DNA from: Sulfitobacter brevis
Lineage (GTDB): Bacteria > Pseudomonadota > Alphaproteobacteria > Rhodobacterales > Rhodobacteraceae
Length of the DNA stretch: 64,000 nucleotides
NCBI RefSeq assembly: GCF_900112755.1
Contig: NZ_FOMW01000002.1
Coordinates: 124,001 to 188,000, forward strand
Reading direction: 5' to 3'
Shown piece after piece: positions 23,325-31,499 of the stretch (positions are counted from its first letter, which is position 1; each line of letters begins with the position of its first letter). A program made the position numbers and the translations under genes. The notes under the pieces were generated by a model that searched no databases, had not been told where the DNA came from, and worked only from the letters and a program-made list of their open reading frames with translations.

Positions 23325-23747
23325 TCAACCGACCAGTTCAAGACCCGAGAAGAAGTACGCGATCTCAACAGCAGCCGTTTCAGGCGCATCGGAACCGTGG
23401 ACGGAGTTTTCGCCAACGCTTTCAGCGAATTCAGCGCGGATTGTACCTGCGGCTGCATCCGAAGGATTGGTCGCACCCATGACTTCACGGTTCTTTGCAA
23501 TGGCGCCTTCGCCTTCCAGAACCTGAGCTACGATTGGCGCGGACGCCATAAATTCACACAGTTCGTCATAGAACGGACGCTCGGCGTGCACTTTGTAGAA
23601 TTCGCCAGCCTGAGCTTTGCTCAACTGGATACGCTTTTGTGCGACAACGCGCAGACCTGCGTCTTCGAATTTCTTGTTGATCGCACCGGTCAGGTTGCGG
23701 CGTGTTGCATCGGGTTTGATGATCGAAAATGTGCGTTCAAGGGCCAT
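23325..23747 (-). CDS. ndk: Nucleoside diphosphate kinase
   Basis: The 140-residue protein begins at ATG 23747 ([18 protein letters not shown]), the standard start; a longer frame to 23816 is spurious. It exchanges the terminal phosphate between nucleoside tri- and diphosphates. The catalytic phospho-accepting His is in [13 protein letters not shown] near residue 117, and the nucleotide-binding residues of [15 protein letters not shown] are intact. The length is typical for bacterial Ndk. It is convergent with the DUF4112 gene across a terminator and divergent from the ABC-F gene. Confidence 0.97.
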   Translation of the reverse strand: MALERTFSIIKPDATRRNLTGAINKKFEDAGLRVVAQKRIQLSKAQAGEFYKVHAERPFYDELCEFMASAPIVAQVLEGEGAIAKNREVMGATNPSDAAAGTIRAEFAESVGENSVHGSDAPETAAVEIAYFFSGLELVG

Positions 23748-23921
23748 GGGGCGTCTCCGGTTTAACGGGCCCCGGTTTGTCCAGAGCCGCATATTACATC
23801 GGCGCCCCGTTAGCATGGCTCATGCCGCTTGGAAAGGGCAGCGGCTGTTGGCTCTCGCAAAAACCGATAAACCCGCCGCGTGCCGCTTCCCCCTGCCGAA
23901 AGGCTCTGCTACAGCCCGCGC

Positions 23922-25784
23922 ATGTTACGCATCTCAGAAATAAATTACTCCGTCGAAGGTCGCCCCCTGTTCGAACAGGCCAGCGCCGTCATTCCCGCAG
24001 GCCATAAGGTCGGCCTTGTTGGCCGCAATGGCGCCGGCAAGACCACCTTGTTCCGCATCATCCGTGGCGAGCTTGGGCTGGACGCAGGCGCGATCTCGCT
24101 GCCGTCGCGCGCCAAAATCGGCGGTGTCGCACAGGAAGTGCCCTCCTCCGAGACCTCGCTGATCGATACGGTGCTCGCCGCCGATACCGAACGCGCCGAA
24201 CTGATGGCCGAATCCGAGACCGCCACCGACGCGACCCGCATTGCTGATATCCAAGCGCGTCTTGCCGATATCGATGCATGGTCCGCCGAAGGCCGCGCCG
24301 CCGCGATCCTCAAAGGTCTGGGTTTTGACGACGAAGAACAGCTGATGCCCTGCTCGGATTTCTCCGGCGGCTGGCGCATGCGCGTGGCCCTTGCTGGCGT
24401 GCTTTTTGCCCAGCCCGATCTGCTGCTGCTCGATGAGCCGACCAACTATCTCGACCTCGAAGGGGCGCTCTGGCTGGAGAACTACCTCGCGCGCTATCCT
24501 CACACGGTGATCATCATCAGCCACGATCGTGGTCTGCTGAATCGCGCGGTTAGCGGCATCCTGCACCTCGATGAACGCAAACTGACCTATTACCAAGGCC
24601 CCTACGATCAATTCGCCCGCCAGCGCGCCGAACAGCGTGCCGTGCTGACCGCGATGGCCAAGAAACAACAGGCCCGCCGCGACCATATGCAGTCCTTCGT
24701 GGACCGGTTCAAAGCCAAGGCTTCCAAGGCCAAACAGGCGCAGTCCCGTCTGAAGATGATCGAAAAGATGGATATGATCACGCCGCCCGAAGAGGTCGCG
24801 CGCAAGGTATTCACCTTCCCCGAACCCGAGGAGCTGTCGCCGCCGATCATCAACATCGAGAACGGCTCGGTCGGATATTCCGAGGGCAATCCGGTGCTCA
24901 GCCGTCTAAATCTGCGCATCGACCAAGACGACCGCATCGCGCTGCTTGGCAAAAACGGCCAAGGTAAATCGACGCTGGCGAAACTGCTCTCGGACCGTCT
25001 GCCGCTGATGGCGGGCAAGCAGATCAACTCGAACAAACTGCGCGTTGGCTTCTTTGCCCAGCATCAGGTGGACGAGCTGATCATCAACGAAACCCCGTTG
25101 CAGCATATGATCACCGCACGCCCCGGCGTAATGGCCCCAAAACTGCGCGCCCAGCTTGCAGGCTTCGGGCTCGGCGCTGAACAGGCAGAAACCGAAGTAG
25201 GCCGTCTGTCGGGCGGCCAAAAGGCCCGCCTTTCGCTGCTGCTTGCCACGCTCCACGCGCCGCATCTGCTGATCCTTGACGAGCCGACCAACCACCTCGA
25301 CATCGAATCCCGCGAGGCCCTCGTCGAAGCGCTGACCCGTTATACGGGCGCGGTGATCCTCGTGAGCCACGACATGCACCTGCTGTCGATGGTCGCAGAC
25401 CGGCTTTGGCTGGTATCAGATGGGACGGTCAAACCCTATGACGACGACCTCGACGACTATCGCCGCTTGCTTTTGACCCCGTCCAAACCGGTCAGCAAAG
25501 CGGGCGTTGCCCCCAAGGCCGCGCCAAAACCCAAACGTGCCAGCCGCGAAGACGTGCTGGCCCTGCGCAGCGAAGTCCGCAAGGCTGAGGACCGCGTCAC
25601 CAAGATCAACGACATGCGGGATAAGCTCGCCAAAAAACTTGCCAACCCCGACCTTTACGAAAGTAGCAAAGTCGGCGAGCTTGAAGTGTGGAACAAGAAA
25701 TACGCCGAAGTTATGGACGCATTGGAGCGGGCCGAATCCATCTGGATGGGTGCCCTCGAAAAGCTGGAAAAAGCTACGGCCTAG
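23922..25784 (+). CDS. ABC-F family ATPase (YheS-like)
   Basis: From ATG 23922 the product has 620 residues with two ABC domains and no membrane segments. Domain one has Walker A GRNGAGKTTLF near residue 35, the signature DFSGGWRMRVALA and Walker B LLLLDEPTNYLD. A charged linker follows at about 235-300. Domain two has Walker A GKNGQGKSTLAK, RLSGGQKARLSLL and LLILDEPTNHLD. A C-terminal coiled coil covers about 540-620. ABC-F proteins bind the ribosomal E site and rescue stalled translation. The arrangement resembles YheS. A second ABC-F gene of Uup type lies at the right edge of the window. Confidence 0.9.
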   Translation: MLRISEINYSVEGRPLFEQASAVIPAGHKVGLVGRNGAGKTTLFRIIRGELGLDAGAISLPSRAKIGGVAQEVPSSETSLIDTVLAADTERAELMAESETATDATRIADIQARLADIDAWSAEGRAAAILKGLGFDDEEQLMPCSDFSGGWRMRVALAGVLFAQPDLLLLDEPTNYLDLEGALWLENYLARYPHTVIIISHDRGLLNRAVSGILHLDERKLTYYQGPYDQFARQRAEQRAVLTAMAKKQQARRDHMQSFVDRFKAKASKAKQAQSRLKMIEKMDMITPPEEVARKVFTFPEPEELSPPIINIENGSVGYSEGNPVLSRLNLRIDQDDRIALLGKNGQGKSTLAKLLSDRLPLMAGKQINSNKLRVGFFAQHQVDELIINETPLQHMITARPGVMAPKLRAQLAGFGLGAEQAETEVGRLSGGQKARLSLLLATLHAPHLLILDEPTNHLDIESREALVEALTRYTGAVILVSHDMHLLSMVADRLWLVSDGTVKPYDDDLDDYRRLLLTPSKPVSKAGVAPKAAPKPKRASREDVLALRSEVRKAEDRVTKINDMRDKLAKKLANPDLYESSKVGELEVWNKKYAEVMDALERAESIWMGALEKLEKATA

Positions 25785-25804
25785 TTCCTTTTGACTTAAA
25801 ACAT

Positions 25805-25834
25805 CCCCGGGGTCCGGGGTCCGCGCCCCCCGGG
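25805..25834. repeat. GC-rich palindromic element between ABC-F and marC genes
   Basis: The segment is built almost wholly of C and G runs, with a CCCCGGGG palindrome and a CCCGGGG/CCCCGGG inverted repeat that can fold into a 7-bp stem. It may terminate the ABC-F transcript (no T run) or be a copy of a dispersed extragenic palindrome. It borders the weak GGGA ribosome-binding site of marC. Confidence 0.35.
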
Positions 25835-25842
25835 AACATCAT

Positions 25843-26475
25843 ATGCTAACACTCGACACCGCCTATATGATAACCGCGCTGGTCACCATGTTCGTGGTGA
25901 TCGATCCTATCGCGATCGCGCCACTTTTTCTGGCGTTAACGCGCGGCATGTCCCCCGCACAACGGCGCCTGATCGCATGGCGCGGCGTCTTTGTTGCCGG
26001 TCTGGTCTTGGCCGTATTCGCAGCCTTCGGCGAGGCCGTGCTCGGCTTTATCGGCATCTCGATGCCTGCCTTCCGCGTGGCCGGTGGCATCCTGTTGTTC
26101 ATCACCGCCCTCGACATGCTCTTCGAGCGCCGCACCAAGCGCCGCGAGGACCAAACCGAGGATGATCACGACGATCCTTCTGTCTTTCCCATCGCAATCC
26201 CGCTGATCGCGGGCCCTGGCGCCATTGCGTCGGTGATCCTGCTGACCAGCGAGAAACCCGGTGCCGAAGGGCTGATTACCGTGCTCGCGATCACCGCGCT
26301 GACGCTGGTCGTCATGGGATTGGTTCTGCAAGCCAGCGGCGCCTTGGAACGGGCGATTGGCAAATCGGCGATTAACGTTCTGACCCGCTTGCTCGGCATG
26401 CTGCTTGCCGCCTTGTCGGTGCAATTCGTGCTCGACGGGCTGAGCGCCTTCGGTTTCGGCCCCGGCGTAGGCTGA
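25843..26475 (+). CDS. MarC family integral membrane protein
   Basis: This 210-residue protein has six hydrophobic segments. It carries the MarC/UPF0056 hallmarks FVVIDPIAIAPLFLALT near residue 18, AAFGEAVLGFIGIS, AGGILLFITALDM and IPLIAGPGAIASVILLT near 118. The length is standard. MarC was once linked to multiple antibiotic resistance, but that has not held up and the transported substrate is unknown. Its start is set by ATG 25843; the ribosome-binding site is weak. Confidence 0.9.
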   Translation: MLTLDTAYMITALVTMFVVIDPIAIAPLFLALTRGMSPAQRRLIAWRGVFVAGLVLAVFAAFGEAVLGFIGISMPAFRVAGGILLFITALDMLFERRTKRREDQTEDDHDDPSVFPIAIPLIAGPGAIASVILLTSEKPGAEGLITVLAITALTLVVMGLVLQASGALERAIGKSAINVLTRLLGMLLAALSVQFVLDGLSAFGFGPGVG

Positions 26476-26527
26476 CAGACCGACCGCGCGTACCTATATC
26501 TGTCAGACAGCCGCGCGAGGAGTCCCC

Positions 26528-27109
26528 ATGGCAGACGTTGAAACCGGACATCTGATCTATCTGATTGCGCTCTTGGCGGTGGTCGGCGGCTGGTTTTTTA
26601 TGCAGGGCCGTGAAGGGCTTAACAAAACCCTGCAATACGCCGCGGTCTGGGGGCTGATATTTATTGGCGCGATGGCGGGTGTAGGGCTTTGGCAGGACAT
26701 CAGCAAGGACACCACCCCCCGTCAGTTCAACCTCAGCGAAAGCGGCCAGATCATTTTGAAACAAGCCCGCGACGGCCACTATTATCTCACCGCGCGGGTC
26801 AATGATGCCGCCGTTCGCTTTGTCGTAGATACTGGCGCCACCGATATTGTCCTGACCGAAGCCGATGCGCAGCGCGCCGGCATTGATACCAATGGCCTAA
26901 GTTATCTCGGGCGCGCTACCACAGCCAATGGCGAAGTGCGTACCGCATACGTCCGCCTCGCCGAATTCCGGCTTGGCGATCATATCGACCGAAATGTCGG
27001 GGCTGTGGTCAACGAAGGCGAGATGCAGCAATCGCTTTTGGGCATGGGCTATTTGCAGCGCTGGGGCCGGATCGAAATTTCGCAGGGCGAGATGATCCTG
27101 ACCCGCTGA
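26528..27109 (+). CDS. Membrane-anchored retropepsin-like aspartic protease (TIGR02281 type)
   Basis: This 193-residue protein has two N-terminal transmembrane segments (about residues 10-22 and 35-57) and a C-terminal retropepsin-like domain. The single catalytic motif VVDTGATDIVLTEADAQ is near residue 100, and a glycine-rich end (LLGMGYLQRWGRIEI) is family typical. Such clan AA proteases act as dimers, each giving one Asp. The active domain is predicted to face the periplasm. It is preceded by a GAGGAG ribosome-binding site and is convergent with holC. Substrates of this family are not known. Confidence 0.85.
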   Translation: MADVETGHLIYLIALLAVVGGWFFMQGREGLNKTLQYAAVWGLIFIGAMAGVGLWQDISKDTTPRQFNLSESGQIILKQARDGHYYLTARVNDAAVRFVVDTGATDIVLTEADAQRAGIDTNGLSYLGRATTANGEVRTAYVRLAEFRLGDHIDRNVGAVVNEGEMQQSLLGMGYLQRWGRIEISQGEMILTR

Positions 27110-27116
27110 TCGAAAT

Positions 27117-27575
27117 TTATTTCTCGGCCTTTTTCTCCCAACGGCCGCTTTCTTCCGACCAGTATTGTGCCGAAGCCCCCGCCGCCGTAAGCGTTTTCCA
27201 TTGCTCTCGCGCCCGCGCCAGAGCGGCCTCGTCATCGCCGTCAAACAAGATGCACACCCGTTCCAGCGCTGCGACTTCGGTTGCCTCTACCTCGGCGCCG
27301 CCCACGGCCATCACACAGCGCGGCTGGTTTGTGGCCTGCATTTGCGTTGTCAAAAGCACCGGCTGGTCCGCATCGTGCGGCCCGCCCGCCATACCGTGCG
27401 GCAAAAAGCTGTCTGCAGCCCCGCCCCAGAGCGCTACGTCCAAGGCCTCAAGCTGTGCTGAGTGCGCCCCGCGCACGGCCACGGTCCAACCGTTTTCAAG
27501 TGACTTGCTTAGCAACATCCGCAAGGTTTCCACCAAGGGGCGCTGGGTAAGATGATAGAAATAGGCAGCACCCAT
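27117..27575 (-). CDS. holC: DNA polymerase III chi subunit
   Basis: The 152-residue protein starts at ATG 27575 (GAAYFYHLTQRPLVETL), the normal HolC N-terminus. LLSKSLENGWTVAVRG and LDVALWGGAADSFLPHG are family segments, the latter including the residues that contact single-stranded-DNA-binding protein. HolC links the clamp loader to SSB at the replication fork. It follows pepA on the same strand with an 80-bp gap, the usual pepA-holC order in proteobacteria. It is convergent with the retropepsin gene. Confidence 0.92.
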   Translation of the reverse strand: MGAAYFYHLTQRPLVETLRMLLSKSLENGWTVAVRGAHSAQLEALDVALWGGAADSFLPHGMAGGPHDADQPVLLTTQMQATNQPRCVMAVGGAEVEATEVAALERVCILFDGDDEAALARAREQWKTLTAAGASAQYWSEESGRWEKKAEK

Positions 27576-27655
27576 GGCGTTAATCCTGTGTTGTGATCCC
27601 GCGTTGCGTAAAACCGGGCGGCGCGGCACTTTCGGGCACCCCGCCGCCCAACGGT

Positions 27656-29131
27656 TTAATCCTTGGTTTCAAACCGGTCCATTACCAAACGGTTCAGCGC
27701 TGCCACACCCCAACCCGTTGCACCTTTAGGCGCCAACGCCGTCTCGGATTTAACCGAGGCCACGCCCGCAATATCAAGGTGGATCCACGGGGTGCCTTCT
27801 TTGACAAACCGCTGCAAGAACTGCGCCGCGGTGATCGAACCGGCAGCGCGCCCGCCTATATTTTGCATATCGGCAACGCGGCTTTTGAGCATGTCATCAT
27901 AGGCCTGACCCAGCGGCATCCGCCACGCACCTTCGTTTTCGGTCTGCGCCGCCTTCAGGAAATCACCGCACAATGCGTCATCGTTTGAGAAAACCCCTGC
28001 ATTTTCATGGCCCAAGCCAACGATGATCGCGCCGGTCAGCGTCGCCAGATCAATCATCGCCGCAGGCTTGAACGCTTCCTGAGCGTGCCACATCACATCG
28101 CAAAGCACCAAACGCCCCTCGGCGTCGGTGTTAATGACCTCAACCGTGTCGCCCTTCATTGAGGTGATCACATCGCCCGGACGGATCGCGCTTCCGGAAG
28201 GCATATTCTCGACGATGCCCACCAACCCGACGACGTTGGCCTTGGCCTTGCGCAGCGCGAGGCTGCGCATCACCCCTGCCACGACGCCCGCGCCGCCCAT
28301 GTCCATCGTCATGTCTTCCATGCCCGCGCCGGGCTTGAGGCTGATGCCACCGGTGTCGAACACCACGCCCTTGCCGACCAAGGCCAAGGGTGCAGCATCT
28401 TTCGCGCCACCGTCCCAGCGCATGATCACCACATACGACGGGCTGTCAGACCCTTGACCAACGGATAAAAGCGTTCTCATTCCGAGCTTTGCGAGCGCTT
28501 CTTCATTCAAAACTTCAACCTTAAGCCCAAGACTCTCCATCTCTTTCAGCCGTTCAGCGAAAGCGTTTGTAGTCAGATAGTTGGCAGGCGCATTGACCAA
28601 ATCGCGGGTCATGAAGGTGCCTTCGGCAATTGTCAGCAGCGGTGCCATCGCCGCTTTGGCCTCTTCGGGCTTGGCACACATGATGCTGACCTGCCCCGCA
28701 CGCGGCGTGGCGGCAGATTTATGATCATCAAAACTATAGTCACGCAGGACCAAGCCGTAGCCGACCTCGGCAACGCGCTGGACCGATCCTGCGACCACCA
28801 GCATTTCCGCGTTGCCGCGCAGCTTTGCCAGCGTCGCGCCAGCTTTGCGGGCCTGTGTCACGTCAGGGCGGCGCGCCAAATGGATGACGTCGACCGCTTT
28901 GGCTTTCATTCCTGCCGGATAAGCCATTGTTATCACGTCGCCTGGCTTGGTCTTGGCAAAGTCCGCGCTCTGCACCAGTCGCAGCAACGCGCCACGGCTC
29001 AGCTTGTTGATGCGCGCACTGCCGCCCCCAAGTTTTGCATCCGGCGCGATCAAAACGGCGATGCGCCCTTCGAATTCGGCAAACTGCTCGATGTCGGTTT
29101 CAATGAAGCTCAGGGGGGTAAGATCGGTCAT
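27656..29131 (-). CDS. pepA: Leucyl aminopeptidase (M17)
   Basis: This 491-residue cytosolic metalloaminopeptidase has an N-terminal macro-like domain (about residues 1-165) and a catalytic domain. The latter shows ALVGKGVVFDTGGISLKPG near residue 250 with the metal-binding Lys and Asp. It is followed by MTMDMGGAGVV and by NTDAEGRLVLCD near 330, which holds the Asp and Glu ligands and the catalytic Arg. Its length and motifs are standard. Some PepA proteins also bind DNA as recombination or transcription factors, but nothing here tests that. It is divergent from lptF over 146 bp. Confidence 0.96.
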   Translation of the reverse strand: MTDLTPLSFIETDIEQFAEFEGRIAVLIAPDAKLGGGSARINKLSRGALLRLVQSADFAKTKPGDVITMAYPAGMKAKAVDVIHLARRPDVTQARKAGATLAKLRGNAEMLVVAGSVQRVAEVGYGLVLRDYSFDDHKSAATPRAGQVSIMCAKPEEAKAAMAPLLTIAEGTFMTRDLVNAPANYLTTNAFAERLKEMESLGLKVEVLNEEALAKLGMRTLLSVGQGSDSPSYVVIMRWDGGAKDAAPLALVGKGVVFDTGGISLKPGAGMEDMTMDMGGAGVVAGVMRSLALRKAKANVVGLVGIVENMPSGSAIRPGDVITSMKGDTVEVINTDAEGRLVLCDVMWHAQEAFKPAAMIDLATLTGAIIVGLGHENAGVFSNDDALCGDFLKAAQTENEGAWRMPLGQAYDDMLKSRVADMQNIGGRAAGSITAAQFLQRFVKEGTPWIHLDIAGVASVKSETALAPKGATGWGVAALNRLVMDRFETKD

Positions 29132-29277
29132 GTATCGCGCCTTGATTGAGGGGTCTCGGCAAATCTAGCCCGCCCGTTCCCGAGTGACCAGCCGATCTGC
29201 GCAGATAGCAGTTTTCCCCCGCCTTAAACTACATTAAGATCGCGCCAAACGCCGACAGAGCCGTGCAGGGAGAAACC

Positions 29278-30405
29278 ATGGGCAGAGTAGATCGCTACAT
29301 GCTGTCACAGCTTCTTGTGCTGTTTGGCTTTTTCGCTTTGGTGCTTGTGGCATTGTTCTGGATCAACAGAGCTGTGGTGCTGTTTGACCGGCTCATCGGC
29401 GACGGGCAATCGGCGCTGGTTTTCCTTGAATTCACTGCACTTGGGTTGCCCAAGCTCATCGTAACCGTGTTGCCGATCGCCACCTTTGCCGGTGCGGTCT
29501 ATGTCACCAACAGGATGGCGGGCGAAAGCGAATTGACGGTGCTGCAAGCCACCGGTTCGGGCCCGTGGCGGCTGGCGTGGCCGGTGCTGGTCTACGGAAT
29601 TTGCGTCGCTGTGATGATGACGGTGCTGAGCCATCTGTTAGTGCCGCTGGCACAGGCGCAGTTGCAGCAACGCGAGAATGACATTTCGCAAAATATCTCG
29701 GCGCGGTTGCTGACCGAAGGCACATTTTTGCACCCTTCCGACGAAATCACATTCTATACACGCCAGATCGATGCGGATGGCGTGTTGCGCGATGTGTTTT
29801 TATCTGACCGCCGCGATGCAAAGCAAGGCGTGATCTATACAGCCGCCGAAGCCTATCTGGTGCGCAACGGACAAGGCTCGACGCTGATCATGGTGAACGG
29901 GTTGGCGCAGCGGTTGGATCGCGAAGAGAAAAGGCTTTCTACTGCGAAATTCCGCGATTTTTCCTTTGATATCTCGGCCTTGATGTCCGACCGGACCGAC
30001 GAAGCCTTGCCGATCACCGCGATGGTGACACCGGTGCTTCTGGCCAATCTCGGTACGATCTCGGCAACGTCGGGCGAGACGAAGGGCGTCATTGCCGAAG
30101 AAATCCACTCGCGCTTTGCGCAGCCCCTGTTTTGTATAGTCGCAGCCCTCGTCGGGTTTTCCACCCTGTTAATTGGCGGGTTTTCGCGTTTTGGCGTCTG
30201 GCGCGAGATTGTTTTGGCTTTTGGCCTGCTCATCGTGATTGACGGGCTGCGCGGCACCCTGGTCGATACGGTGCGCAGCGATGCGGATATGTGGCCACTG
30301 ATGTATGCGCCTTCGCTCTTGGGGGCGTTCTTGGTGGTCGCGATGTTGTGGCAGGCCGCTCATCCCGGCTGGTGGACCCGTTTCAGATCAGGAGCTGCGG
30401 CATGA
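29278..30405 (+). CDS. lptF: LPS export permease LptF
   Basis: The ATG at 29278 after GGGAGA gives 375 residues; an in-frame GTG at 29263 lies upstream of that site. The protein has six hydrophobic segments around a large periplasmic beta-jellyroll domain (about residues 115-260), the YjgP/YjgQ family plan. MAGESELTVLQATGSG is a conserved cytoplasmic coupling loop. LptF and LptG are the membrane part of the LptB2FGC extractor that moves lipopolysaccharide to the periplasmic bridge. It overlaps lptG by 4 bp. Confidence 0.92.
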   Translation: MGRVDRYMLSQLLVLFGFFALVLVALFWINRAVVLFDRLIGDGQSALVFLEFTALGLPKLIVTVLPIATFAGAVYVTNRMAGESELTVLQATGSGPWRLAWPVLVYGICVAVMMTVLSHLLVPLAQAQLQQRENDISQNISARLLTEGTFLHPSDEITFYTRQIDADGVLRDVFLSDRRDAKQGVIYTAAEAYLVRNGQGSTLIMVNGLAQRLDREEKRLSTAKFRDFSFDISALMSDRTDEALPITAMVTPVLLANLGTISATSGETKGVIAEEIHSRFAQPLFCIVAALVGFSTLLIGGFSRFGVWREIVLAFGLLIVIDGLRGTLVDTVRSDADMWPLMYAPSLLGAFLVVAMLWQAAHPGWWTRFRSGAAA

Positions 30406-31499
30406 TCCTGCACCTCTATTTCGCCCGCCGCTTTGCCATGACATTTCTCCTCATCACCATTGTGCTGTTTACGCTGGTCATGCTGATTGACGGGGTTGAA
30501 CAGGCCCGCAAATTCAGCAACTTTGATCTGGGGTGGCAGAAGATTTTGCAGCTCACGCTGCTGAAAACGCCTGAAACGATCAATCTGATTTTGCCGCTGA
30601 TCACCATTCTGGCTACGATCGCGTTGTTTATCTCGTTGTCGCGGTCGTCCGAACTGGTGGTGACTCGCGCATCGGGTCGCTCGGCTTTGCAAGCGTTGAT
30701 CGCGCCGGTCACGGTGGCGCTGATCATTGGCGTCATGGCTGTGGGCATGCTTAATCCCATCGTCGCGGCGACAGGCAAGCGCTATGAGCAATTGTCGGAT
30801 AAATACCGCTCGGGCGGGGTTTCGGCGCTGTCGCTCAGCAGTGAGGGGTTGTGGTTGCGGCAGGGCACTGAAGCGGGCCAGACGGTCATCCGCGCGTGGC
30901 GCTCCAATGCGGACGCATCCATACTTTATGATGTGACCTTTATCACCTATGACCCCGAAAAAGGTCCGATCCAGCGCATCGAAGCTGGCAGTGCGATGCT
31001 GGAAGACGGAGGATGGACCTTGAGCAACGCCAAAACCTGGCCTTTAAAGGATGGCGTTAACGCAGAAGGCAACGCAAAAACCTATGGGACCCTCATCGTG
31101 CCGTCCTCGCTAACCCTTGACCAGATCCGCGACACCATCGGCGAGCCCGCGGGCGTGTCGATCTACGATCTGCCCGATTTCATCCGCAAGCTTGAGCAGG
31201 CCGGCTTCAGCCCGCGCCGCCACAAAGTCTGGCTTCAGTCCGAATTTGCCCGGCCGCTGTTTCTGATGGCAATGGTTCTGGTCGCCAGCGCCTTTACCAT
31301 GCGGCATGCGCGTTTCGGCGGCACCGGCGTTGCAGTGCTCGCGGCGGTACTCACGGGCTTCGGCCTCTACTTCATCCGCAGCTTTACCCAGATTCTGGGT
31401 GAAAACGGCCAGATCCCTGTAGTGCTATCGGCTTGGGCCACACCTGTGGCGGCTGTATTACTCGCGCTCGGTTTGCTTTTGCAGTTGGAGGACGGCTGA
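30402..31499 (+). CDS. lptG: LPS export permease LptG
   Basis: From ATG 30402 in the lptF stop, this 365-residue partner of LptF has the same plan. Transmembrane segments lie near residues 12-35, 60-85 and 98-120. A periplasmic domain follows up to about 265, with three more segments at the C-terminus (LFLMAMVLVASAFTM). LSRSSELVVTRASGRS is the conserved coupling loop. It ends in a TGATG overlap with lptD, tying inner and outer membrane Lpt parts into one transcript. Confidence 0.92.
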   Translation: MILHLYFARRFAMTFLLITIVLFTLVMLIDGVEQARKFSNFDLGWQKILQLTLLKTPETINLILPLITILATIALFISLSRSSELVVTRASGRSALQALIAPVTVALIIGVMAVGMLNPIVAATGKRYEQLSDKYRSGGVSALSLSSEGLWLRQGTEAGQTVIRAWRSNADASILYDVTFITYDPEKGPIQRIEAGSAMLEDGGWTLSNAKTWPLKDGVNAEGNAKTYGTLIVPSSLTLDQIRDTIGEPAGVSIYDLPDFIRKLEQAGFSPRRHKVWLQSEFARPLFLMAMVLVASAFTMRHARFGGTGVAVLAAVLTGFGLYFIRSFTQILGENGQIPVVLSAWATPVAAVLLALGLLLQLEDG

